Origin: Oscillospiraceae bacterium
Lineage (GTDB): Bacteria; Bacillota; Clostridia; Oscillospirales; Oscillospiraceae
Assembly (NCBI GenBank): GCA_902790375.1
Contig: CADARY010000002.1
Coordinates: 1 to 64,000 of the forward strand
DNA: 64,000 bases
Direction of reading: 5' to 3'
Positions 1-6,834 of the stretch are shown piece by piece. The notes beneath the pieces are model-generated. The model was not told the origin of the DNA, ran no database searches, and worked only from the letters and a program-made list of their open reading frames with translations. Numbering within the stretch: position 1 is the stretch's first letter; each line of letters begins with the position of its first letter. Made by a program: the position numbers and the translations under genes.

Positions 1-1
1 G

Positions 2-235
2 GTGAAGAGCTCCGGCACGTCCTTCACGCTCGCACCTGCCGCTGTGACGGACTTTCCCGAAAATAAGCCAATTGAAGAGCCTGAGGACGAGCAGGGCTAC
101 TTCAATATAGGTGAAAAGAAGCTCCGGCAGCTTACTGAGGGAGATCGTTGCCCGTTTGTTCTGTACTGTGGTAGTAAAAGGCTGATTAAAAGGGAAATGT
201 TTCAGAGCTATCTTGAAAAACAATTCTCTATCTAG
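2..235 (+). CDS. xis: Excisionase (Tn916 Xis family), possibly 5'-truncated by window edge
   Basis: The small DNA-binding directionality factor of a conjugative or integrative element; it helps the integrase excise the element. The C-terminal part, YFNIGEKKLRQLTEG followed by a basic RLIKREMF stretch, matches the winged-helix layout of Tn916 Xis (YFxIGxNKLRxL...IKRxxF). The first GTG visible is at base 2, and the ~30 N-terminal residues before the Xis domain are acidic and proline-rich, unlike the compact 67-residue Tn916 Xis, so the true start may lie left of the window. It sits 115 bases upstream of the integrase in the usual xis-int order. The family call is fairly secure; the start is not. 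Confidence 0.8.
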   Translation: MKSSGTSFTLAPAAVTDFPENKPIEEPEDEQGYFNIGEKKLRQLTEGDRCPFVLYCGSKRLIKREMFQSYLEKQFSI

Positions 236-268
236 TTACTAAAAAGGCAGTATTTGCCGCAAACAATG

Positions 269-297
269 TTGAAATAGGAGGGCTTTGATGGTATAAT
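269..297 (+). promoter_or_regulatory. Sigma-A promoter for the integrase gene
   Basis: TTGAAA at 269-274 and TATAAT at 292-297 are separated by 17 bases. The site lies about 50 bases ahead of the integrase start, in the AT-rich gap after xis, suggesting that int can be transcribed independently of xis. Confidence 0.7.
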
Positions 298-349
298 AAA
301 TCAATCGAGCTCTCTTTTTTTATTATTATGTCCAAAAAGGAGAGTATCA

Positions 350-1654
350 ATGACACCTAAAAGGAAAGACGAAAAAAAGAGAGTACTAAAAGAAGGCGAG
401 TATCAGAGAGATAACGGAACTTACGAATTCAAGTGGAGAGATGCTAATGGCAAACGTCACAGCCGCTACGCAAAAACTCTTGATGAATTGAGAGAAAAGG
501 AAACTGAGGTTCTTCGGGATATTCTGGACGGTATCAGTCCTGACGCAAATTCTGCAACCCTCAACGATGTATTCGATAAGTGGGTAACAGTAAAGAGGGG
601 ACTGAAAGAAGTCACATTCAATAAATACAAGCATGACTATGCAAAGTACATTAAACCGAGATTAGGTAATCGCAAAGTCACCAATATCAAAGCTTCTGAT
701 ATCAGGGCATTTTATAACGACCTTTACGATATTAGGCGTTTTACGGTTGGGACTATTGGAACGATCCACCTTATTTTGCACCAACTGCTTGAATTTGCAG
801 TAGATGATGACTTGATTCGGAAGAATCCTGCCAAGAAAGCCTTGAAGACGTTTACCTCGGAAGCGCAGCAGGAAGTTTCCACCAGAAAGTCCATGACGAT
901 CGAAGAACAGGAACTTTTTGAGAACTTTTTGGAGTCTTCTCAAAAGTATAACAGATGGCAGCCGCTTTTTATTGTGATGCTCTGGACTGGAATCCGTGCC
1001 GGAGAACTCACGGCTCTGCGTTGGGATGACGTGGATTTTGAAAAGGACATCATTCGGATCGATCATAATCTCGTATATGTCGGTGACAAACAGCTCAAGA
1101 ATAATCGCACTGTCATCACGTCGCCGAAGACTCCAAGTGGCATCAGGACGGTTCCCATGATCCCCAAGGTCAAGGCAGCCTTAATGAGGGAGAAAAAGAT
1201 CCAGGAGTTGATGGGAGAAAAATGCACGGCAGAGATCGATGGATATACGAACTTCATCTTTCTTACTCGCGGTGGCGGACCGAAACATGTATGGGGCATT
1301 AACGATGCTCTCAAGAACATTGTTACGGCATGTAACCGTGAGGTGACGATAAAATGGGAAGAGGAGTCGAGCAGTACAGGCGATCTTCCGGTTACGCTTC
1401 CCGAACTGACTTGTCACTGGCTCCGTCACACATTTGCTACGCGCTGCTGTGAAGCAAGGATGGATCCGAAAGCTATTCAAAGCATTCTCGGACATGCTGA
1501 TTACGAAACCACCATGAACATCTATGTAGAGGCAACTGAACAAATGAAAGAGGCTGAGATTATTTATCTCGATAACTACTTCAAGAAGCATCCGCTGGAG
1601 GAAGGTGGTACTGTCGCTGACAGCGAGCTAAATTTGCCTCTGGCGAAGACTTAA
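350..1654 (+). CDS. int: Tyrosine recombinase integrase (Tn916 Int type)
   Basis: A 434-residue site-specific recombinase that integrates and excises the mobile element. The N-terminal ~65 residues resemble the Tn916-type arm-binding domain (GTYEFKWRDANGKRHS), followed by a SAM-like core-binding domain (~70-170) and the catalytic domain. The catalytic set is visible: R216 (TGIRAGEL), H356 and R359 (HWLRHTF), H382 (ILGHAD) and the nucleophile Y392 (MNIYVEAT). AAGGAGAG precedes the ATG by about seven bases. Its place next to xis and a repeat cluster marks the edge of an integrative element. No broken or missing residues are seen, so the enzyme is probably active. Confidence 0.95.
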   Translation: MTPKRKDEKKRVLKEGEYQRDNGTYEFKWRDANGKRHSRYAKTLDELREKETEVLRDILDGISPDANSATLNDVFDKWVTVKRGLKEVTFNKYKHDYAKYIKPRLGNRKVTNIKASDIRAFYNDLYDIRRFTVGTIGTIHLILHQLLEFAVDDDLIRKNPAKKALKTFTSEAQQEVSTRKSMTIEEQELFENFLESSQKYNRWQPLFIVMLWTGIRAGELTALRWDDVDFEKDIIRIDHNLVYVGDKQLKNNRTVITSPKTPSGIRTVPMIPKVKAALMREKKIQELMGEKCTAEIDGYTNFIFLTRGGGPKHVWGINDALKNIVTACNREVTIKWEEESSSTGDLPVTLPELTCHWLRHTFATRCCEARMDPKAIQSILGHADYETTMNIYVEATEQMKEAEIIYLDNYFKKHPLEEGGTVADSELNLPLAKT

Positions 1655-1831
1655 ACTGATTCGGGTCGTAGAATTTTGGCTCTGGTCGGATTTTTTCGGC
1701 CTGGTCGTAAGTTTTAGGGGGCCGGTCGTAAGTTTCTGGTCGTATTTACGACCGAAGCACTGCAGCAGATGGCGTATTTACGACCAGCTTACGACAGATT
1801 ACCACCAAGTTATGCAGATTTGTGCTGAGTA
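1655..1831 (+). repeat. GGTCGTA direct and inverted repeat cluster, candidate element end (att/Int-arm sites)
   Basis: Directly after int, the heptamer GGTCGTA occurs at 1664, 1703, 1724 and 1738, with a GGTCGGA variant at 1684. The inverse TACGACC occurs at 1747 and 1779, and a shortened TACGAC at 1790. The copies at 1738 and 1747 form a compact palindrome. Direct copies are 20, 19, 21 and 14 bases apart, close to two helical turns. Nothing here is coding. The position next to int is where Tn916-like elements have integrase arm sites and the attachment core, so the element boundary probably lies here or just to the right. Confidence 0.6.
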
Positions 1832-1900
1832 ATGCCAAACGAGAAAACCTCAGAAGCATTGAAAAATCAGGATATACCGGGATATGAGGGGGTAAGCGGC

Positions 1901-2233
1901 ATGAATATTCAAATATTCGGCAAAAGCAAATGCTTCGATACAAAAAAGGCAGAACGCTGGTTCAAGGAACGGCGAATCAAATATCAGTACATCGACATTC
2001 TGAAATATGGGATGAGCAGGGGAGAGCTTGCCAGCGTGAAAAATGCCGTGGGCCTTGAGGCTATGGTCGATCCCACGGATCAGGACTATCCGCTCTTTCA
2101 ATACCTCGCTACGGCGGAGGCGAAAATGGACAAGCTTTTCGAGGTCCCATATCTCCTCAAAACGCCCATTGTACGAAACGGAAAGCAGGCTACAGTGGGC
2201 TATTGTCCGGAAACCTGGGGAAAATGGGAATAA
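1901..2233 (+). CDS. ArsC/Spx-family thioredoxin-fold protein
   Basis: A 110-residue protein of the ArsC/Spx fold. The start MNIQIFGKSKCFDTKKAERW places a single cysteine at the position of the first redox cysteine, without the CxxC of Spx, as in the YffB/ArsC-like branch. LKTPIVRNG near the C-terminus matches the conserved cis-proline region. An ATG at 1832 is in frame, but the one at 1901 follows AGGGGG by nine bases and matches the family N-terminus, so I chose it. The substrate is unknown; arsenate reduction is not assured. It is the first chromosomal gene after the integrated element. Confidence 0.8.
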   Translation: MNIQIFGKSKCFDTKKAERWFKERRIKYQYIDILKYGMSRGELASVKNAVGLEAMVDPTDQDYPLFQYLATAEAKMDKLFEVPYLLKTPIVRNGKQATVGYCPETWGKWE

Positions 2234-2264
2234 AAAAAGACGCTCAATCCATGAGCGCCTTTTT
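2232..2264. terminator. Bidirectional terminator between the ArsC-family gene and secG
   Basis: CGCTCA (2241-2246) pairs with TGAGCG (2252-2257) around a five-base loop, with A-run on the left and T-run on the right, serving both convergent genes. Confidence 0.7.
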
Positions 2265-2276
2265 CAGGTGAATCAA

Positions 2277-2513
2277 TCAGATCAGGTTGAGGATCAGGGT
2301 CAGCAGAACGAAAGCGAGAGCAAACCACTTGGTTGCCTTTGCCAGCTTCGCATCCAGCGTCTTGGCCTGTCCCTTGGAGAGGAAGGTGTCAGCACCGCCG
2401 GAAATCGAACCGGAAAGGCCGGCGCTCTTGCCGCTCTGCATAAGCACGATAACGGTTACGGCCAGGCCGGAAAGAACCTGAAGAATAGTGAAAACAATAG
2501 TAAGAGCAGACAT
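2277..2513 (-). CDS. secG: Preprotein translocase subunit SecG
   Basis: A 78-residue inner-membrane subunit that assists SecYEG protein export. Two hydrophobic segments (about residues 3-23 and 57-77) flank a conserved MQSGKSAGLSGSISGG loop typical of SecG, followed by DTFLSKGQAKTLD. The start at 2513 is preceded on its strand by AAAGGATCG; an upstream in-frame ATG at 2585 would add 24 residues that do not fit the family. It is monocistronic, convergent with the ArsC-family gene. Confidence 0.93.
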   Translation of the reverse strand: MSALTIVFTILQVLSGLAVTVIVLMQSGKSAGLSGSISGGADTFLSKGQAKTLDAKLAKATKWFALAFVLLTLILNLI

Positions 2514-2594
2514 GGATCTCGATCCTTTCGATTGTTGTAAACTAAACAGCTTTTGAAGTATAACACAGCTCAATGGACATTTCAAGTGCTTTTT

Positions 2595-3131
2595 TCATTT
2601 TTGCCCAATATTTTGCGTTTTTATTGAAAAGCGCTGCAGATAAGGCACAAGCTGTTCTTCCCAGGCCTGCAGCAATCTGTCATAAGACCAGGCCGCATTG
2701 GCCGGGCTTGTCGACGGCAGGCAAACAGCCGCGCGGCCTGTCAACGGCTCACTGTATCTATGATAGATCTCCCAGGATTTTTTCCCGTTGCAGAAGACCT
2801 GCCGGATATCGGCGTCAGAAAAAATGGGGTTTAAATCATTTGGTATGACACGATCAATGCTGGCATCGGAGGAACCCGAAATCTCACAGCGGGCAATGCA
2901 GTCCCAAAGCGCCACGCCATGAGAAAGCAGCAGCGTTTTTTTCTCCGGAATCTCGTGCGGGACAGGGCAATGCAGGACGCCTGCGATGATACGCCAGAAA
3001 CGGTTTTGCGGGTGACCGTAGAAAAAAAGCTGCTCCCTTGATTTTACAGACGGGAAGGAGCCCAGAATAAGAATGCGGGAGTCAGTATCATAAAGCGGGG
3101 GAAAGGGATGCGAGAGCTCGACTTTCATCAT
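2595..3131 (-). CDS. DNA-deoxyinosine glycosylase-like (UDG superfamily)
   Basis: A 178-residue protein of the uracil-DNA-glycosylase superfamily. LILGSFPSVKSREQLFFYGH near the N-terminus and LPSTSPANA near the C-terminus are the two active-site motifs of the hypoxanthine/deoxyinosine glycosylase branch. It would excise deaminated adenine from DNA. The start is the first of two ATGs at 3131, with GGAG about ten bases upstream. It has its own promoter on the minus strand (3191-3218). Confidence 0.82.
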   Translation of the reverse strand: MMKVELSHPFPPLYDTDSRILILGSFPSVKSREQLFFYGHPQNRFWRIIAGVLHCPVPHEIPEKKTLLLSHGVALWDCIARCEISGSSDASIDRVIPNDLNPIFSDADIRQVFCNGKKSWEIYHRYSEPLTGRAAVCLPSTSPANAAWSYDRLLQAWEEQLVPYLQRFSIKTQNIGQK

Positions 3132-3190
3132 TGGCTTCGTCTCCGTTTACCTGAATTATCACAGAAAAGCTGATACATTTCATGTTATCC

Positions 3191-3218
3191 ATTATAGTAT
3201 ATTAAACCGGAAAAGCAA
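3191..3218 (-). promoter_or_regulatory. Promoter for the deoxyinosine glycosylase gene
   Basis: On the minus strand TTGCTT (3218-3213) and TATAAT (3196-3191) are 16 bases apart, ~60 bases upstream of the start. Confidence 0.55.
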
Positions 3219-3279
3219 GCGCCTGACGGCTGAAAGGCAGAAGAACATGTAGCGGCTTTATTTTTTGCCTTTTCAATCC

Positions 3280-3308
3280 TTGAAAACCGAAGCGATATAT
3301 GATATAAT
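3280..3308 (+). promoter_or_regulatory. Promoter of the exopolysaccharide operon
   Basis: TTGAAA at 3280-3285 and TATAAT at 3303-3308 with 17-base spacing. It is the only good plus-strand promoter I see before the 20-kb gene run starting at 3540, and is therefore probably the main promoter of that run. Confidence 0.7.
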
Positions 3309-3539
3309 AATTTGATTTTATGTTAATATACCGACATATGAATACAGCTGAATGAATCGGAATTACTTTGAGGCCAATGTCCTTCATCCGCACAAAAGGG
3401 CAGATTTTGGCAGAATTTTTCACGATTGGGGGCTTGAAGCCCTTCATTGGATGCAAAAGAGACATCTGTTCACTGCGCTTTGTTTTATCCCGGCGTGGTC
3501 TGTCACGATCCCAAGCAATGAAATAGGTAGGAGTTTGAA
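3309..3539 (+). other. Long untranslated leader of the exopolysaccharide operon
   Basis: About 225 bases separate the predicted transcription start from the first gene. I find no convincing c-di-GMP riboswitch, T-box or other known element. A short hairpin GGGC-TTGAA-GCCC lies at 3430-3442. Long leaders of this kind often hold antitermination elements in polysaccharide operons. The frame from 3352 to 3552 has no ribosome site and overlaps the next gene, so I treat the region as noncoding. Confidence 0.5.
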
Positions 3540-5114
3540 ATGCGAAGACTGATTTATACGCTTGTAATTTTCATACTGATTGGCGGCATTGTTCTGACGT
3601 CCTATGCCCCGGACAGCATATCCACGGTATTTATCGTGATTATGGAGTTTATTGTGCTGGCCGGGGTAGTACTGGGCGTGCTGCCGGTTGTGCAGTATTA
3701 CCATGCTTTTGAGACGGGACTTGCGAATATTGAACGGGCCCTTGAGGTTCAGACGAGCTCCACCTGGTCCGTCATGGTACAGATCGAAGACTTCTTTCAT
3801 CAGCGTACGCTGGACGGCCTGTTTCGGGATTATCAGGAAAAGGTCCAGGTGCAGCGCGAATCCGGCCAGGCGCTTACGGATATTGAGGACTATATCAACG
3901 AGGATGTTCTTGCCCTTCGCAGCTGGCAGAACGTGGTGCTCCAGATTCCCGGAACGCTGACCGGTCTCGGCATTCTCGGCACCTTCATCGGTCTGATCAT
4001 CGGTATCCGCGGTATCGGCTTCAGCTCGGTGGAAATCGCGCTGACCAGCGTCCAGACGCTGCTCTCCGGTATTCAGGTTGCATTCTACACCTCCATCGCC
4101 GGTATGATCCTGTCGCTGCTGTTCAACATCATCTATCGCATCTCCTGGAATATGCTGCGCCGGAATCTCGGCCTTTTTGTGGAGGAGTTTCATAAGAACG
4201 TCATCCCGCCTGTAGCCGACCAGATGCGCTACCGTGAACAGAAGGAGCTGAAACAGATCACCGAGCTTCTGGAACGCCTGCCCAGGGGGCAGGGGTTCTC
4301 CGCTGCTTCCGGCCAGATCGACAGCCCTGCGCACACGGTCTCCAGCGGGAACGAGCAGATTCTCATGCCGCAGATCCTGGAGGGCCTCAGAAACGGCGAA
4401 TTTATATTCTATCTTCAGACCAAGCATGATTTGAACACCCGAAATATCATTGGGGGAGAAGCCCTTGTGCGCTGGAATCACGGCAAGCTTGGCACAGTGT
4501 CGCCGGCTGTGTTTATCCCCATCCTTGAGAACAACGGCTATATCACAAAGCTTGACCAGTATATCTGGGAGAGCGTCTTCGCAACCATACGCCGCTGGAT
4601 TGACAACGGCATACGCCCGATGCCGCTCGCTATCAACGCCACCAAAACGGACATCCTGGCCATGGACCTTGCGGGCTTTCTGGAGGAGATGCTCAAGAAG
4701 TATCGTATTCCGCCCCGTTATCTGGAGGTGGAGATTGCCGAAAACGCATATCTCCAAGCTCCGGAGTCTGTAATGGAGGCAGAGGAACGGCTGCGCCAGG
4801 ATGGCTTCCGCGTAATCATGGACGGCTTCAACGGAGACTATATTTCTCTCAGCACCATCGATAAGCTCTCTGTCGATCTGCTGAAGCTGGATCTGCGCCG
4901 CTTTGACGGAAGACAGAACCAGGGGGCGCTCAATGCAGTTTTTGAGCAGGCAAGGAAAATCAACATGAAAGTTGCGGTGGAGGGCATTGAGAACATGGAG
5001 CAGCTTACCATGCTGCGCAAATGCGCCTGTACGGAGGGCCAGGGCTTCTTCCTCTCAAAGCCCATGCCCGTGGATGAGTTTGAGAAGCAGATTTCCGGGG
5101 TAGGCAATAAATGA
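3540..5114 (+). CDS. MotA/TolQ/ZorA-type ion-channel subunit fused to an EAL domain
   Basis: 524 residues in two modules. The N-terminal half has four membrane segments (about 4-24, 30-52, 135-157, 176-200) and the channel signatures PGTLTGLGILGTFIGLIIG and LLSGIQVAFYTSIAGMILS, closest in feel to ZorA/ExbB. After a helical linker an EAL domain runs from ~275 to 520. Its c-di-GMP site is mostly kept: E307 (GGEALVRW), N366, E398, D428, K449, E481 and Q501. The usual DDFG loop reads DGFNGD, losing the second metal-binding Asp (G429), so the domain may sense or only slowly cleave c-di-GMP. TAGGAG precedes the start. The next gene overlaps by four bases (ATGA), so the two subunits are probably made together. 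The fusion is unusual and its function is not known. Confidence 0.85.
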   Translation: MRRLIYTLVIFILIGGIVLTSYAPDSISTVFIVIMEFIVLAGVVLGVLPVVQYYHAFETGLANIERALEVQTSSTWSVMVQIEDFFHQRTLDGLFRDYQEKVQVQRESGQALTDIEDYINEDVLALRSWQNVVLQIPGTLTGLGILGTFIGLIIGIRGIGFSSVEIALTSVQTLLSGIQVAFYTSIAGMILSLLFNIIYRISWNMLRRNLGLFVEEFHKNVIPPVADQMRYREQKELKQITELLERLPRGQGFSAASGQIDSPAHTVSSGNEQILMPQILEGLRNGEFIFYLQTKHDLNTRNIIGGEALVRWNHGKLGTVSPAVFIPILENNGYITKLDQYIWESVFATIRRWIDNGIRPMPLAINATKTDILAMDLAGFLEEMLKKYRIPPRYLEVEIAENAYLQAPESVMEAEERLRQDGFRVIMDGFNGDYISLSTIDKLSVDLLKLDLRRFDGRQNQGALNAVFEQARKINMKVAVEGIENMEQLTMLRKCACTEGQGFFLSKPMPVDEFEKQISGVGNK

Positions 5115-6817
5115 AGAAAAAAAGCAAGCAGCCCGAAAGCGAACTGAACTATTGGCAGCCTGCGTCGGATATGTTCAGCGCGCTTTTGCTGATTCTGATG
5201 CTTGTCATTTTGCTGCTGTGTCTCTATCTTGTACATATCCCTGACAACGACGAACTTGACCCCTGGTATGGGGACGATCACGGCGGTGCAGGTGTTCCGA
5301 CACCCACCATGACCGCTCAGCGGGATGACGATGGCGGCGGTGGAGGAGGGTGGTCGCCCGTCCCGACCTTCGAAATATCCCCCTCGCCGACGCCCACACC
5401 CACGCCGACACCGACGGTTACGCCGACGCCCGATCTGCCGGGCAGCGGCGGCGGCAGCGGCGGCGGTGACGGCGGCGGCAACGGCCAGGGAGAAGGGCCG
5501 GGAGATGACCCGGATCTGGGACGAAAATCCGCGGTCTATGTTATGCTGGTCGACGCGGAGACCGACCGTACCGTGAAGGAGGCCAGCGTACAGTTTGAAC
5601 TGTACGGAGATAATCATGCCCTGCAGATTCTGAACACCTATTATCCGGAACGCGTATCCTTCCGGTTTTATGAGACAACGGAAGCAGGCACCTATTACTT
5701 CCCGGAGAAGCTGGCAGGCGGCACCTATGAGCTGCATGAGCTGACCGAGGCGGAAGGCTACGACACCTCGGAAAACATTGAGTTTGTACTGGATGATACC
5801 TATGACTGGCCGGATCCCTATGTCGTGCGTGTTCCGGTCATGCCCTCAAAGAATGTCATCCGTGTGCAGATGGTGGACGGCGAAAACGGCGGGAAAATTC
5901 CAGGCGGCAGCTTTGACGTGGTTGCGGCCGAGAATATCATCACCGCTGACGGAACGCTGCGCTATCGCATCGGCCAGATCGTGGATGAGATCATATGCGA
6001 CGAGAACGGCCTCGGGGAAAGCGAAGAGCTTTACCTCGGCGCATATCTACTGCGTGAAAGGGAGATCCCGCAGTATTACGCGGGCATCCTCGAGGACATT
6101 GAGGTACAGGTCGTCAAAAAATCCGCTGTGAAGCCGACGCCGGAGACTGTTCCCAGCCAGCGTATCCGTATCCGCTTCTCGCTCAATGACGAGCTTTATC
6201 CCGAAAGCGGCATTGCCGGCGCGAAGTTTGAGATCCTGTCCGGACGCGGGGAACCGATCGAGGTTACAACCAACCAGAATGGCAAGTTCGTGCTTGACGC
6301 AGTGGAGAAAGGGACTACCTACCGCATCCGCCAGACAGAGGCCGTCGGCAACTATCGCATCACGCAGCCTGAGCTGGCTGTGCCGGTAGATGCTTTCGGC
6401 TATATGTCAGGTGAATGCGATACAACGGTCGAGGCCACCAACCGCATGATACGGGTTCAGTTCGGCATTACCGATGAGTTCAGCGACATCCAGATTCCCG
6501 GCATCAACCTGGCGCTGTACTCTGACAGAGACGGGCTGATCTTCACCTGGACATCGTCGGGCAGCACAATGAACATGGATTCGCTTGACCCCGGCGCCTA
6601 TTATCTGCTCAAGGGCGGAGACAGAGAGACCCGATACGATGTGCGTGTGCTCGACAGTGCGGAGATCCAGACGATCAACCTGCGAGATTCCTATCTTGTA
6701 CATTATCTTATTTATGCGGTCCTGTTTGTTCTCGGCATCATAGGACTGACGGTATTGATCGTTCATATCGTGCGCAAACGGAAAAGGAAGAATACGGCTT
6801 CCGTGAACCAGACGTAA
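5111..6817 (+). CDS. MotB/ZorB-like subunit with SpaA/Cna-B-type surface modules
   Basis: 568 residues. The N-terminus has NYWQPASDMFSALLLIL, a single membrane helix led by an Asp (D20) at the position of the ion-binding Asp of MotB/ExbD/ZorB. A low-complexity Thr-Pro and Gly-rich linker (~60-135) follows, then about four beta-sandwich repeats of SpaA/Cna-B character (~140-228, 229-330, 345-440, 450-530), and a second membrane helix (~538-558) ending in KRKRK. No OmpA-like peptidoglycan-binding domain is present, unlike MotB and ZorB. Both ends should be cytoplasmic with the repeats outside. It overlaps the channel gene by four bases and is its likely stator partner. Domain boundaries are read by eye. 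Confidence 0.78.
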   Translation: MKKKSKQPESELNYWQPASDMFSALLLILMLVILLLCLYLVHIPDNDELDPWYGDDHGGAGVPTPTMTAQRDDDGGGGGGWSPVPTFEISPSPTPTPTPTPTVTPTPDLPGSGGGSGGGDGGGNGQGEGPGDDPDLGRKSAVYVMLVDAETDRTVKEASVQFELYGDNHALQILNTYYPERVSFRFYETTEAGTYYFPEKLAGGTYELHELTEAEGYDTSENIEFVLDDTYDWPDPYVVRVPVMPSKNVIRVQMVDGENGGKIPGGSFDVVAAENIITADGTLRYRIGQIVDEIICDENGLGESEELYLGAYLLREREIPQYYAGILEDIEVQVVKKSAVKPTPETVPSQRIRIRFSLNDELYPESGIAGAKFEILSGRGEPIEVTTNQNGKFVLDAVEKGTTYRIRQTEAVGNYRITQPELAVPVDAFGYMSGECDTTVEATNRMIRVQFGITDEFSDIQIPGINLALYSDRDGLIFTWTSSGSTMNMDSLDPGAYYLLKGGDRETRYDVRVLDSAEIQTINLRDSYLVHYLIYAVLFVLGIIGLTVLIVHIVRKRKRKNTASVNQT

Positions 6818-6834
6818 AAAGGAGGTGACTGCTC

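Noticed and set aside
3309..3539. A c-di-GMP riboswitch in the leader
   Set aside because: I looked for the conserved GEMM core because of the EAL domain, but found no matching sequence by eye.
3352..3552. A 66-residue protein before the channel gene
   Set aside because: No ribosome site, overlaps the next start and shows no domain character.
3540..6817. A Zorya anti-phage defence system
   Set aside because: The ZorA/ZorB-like membrane parts are suggestive, but no ZorC, ZorD or ZorE follows, the partner lacks the OmpA-like domain, and the genes head a polysaccharide operon.
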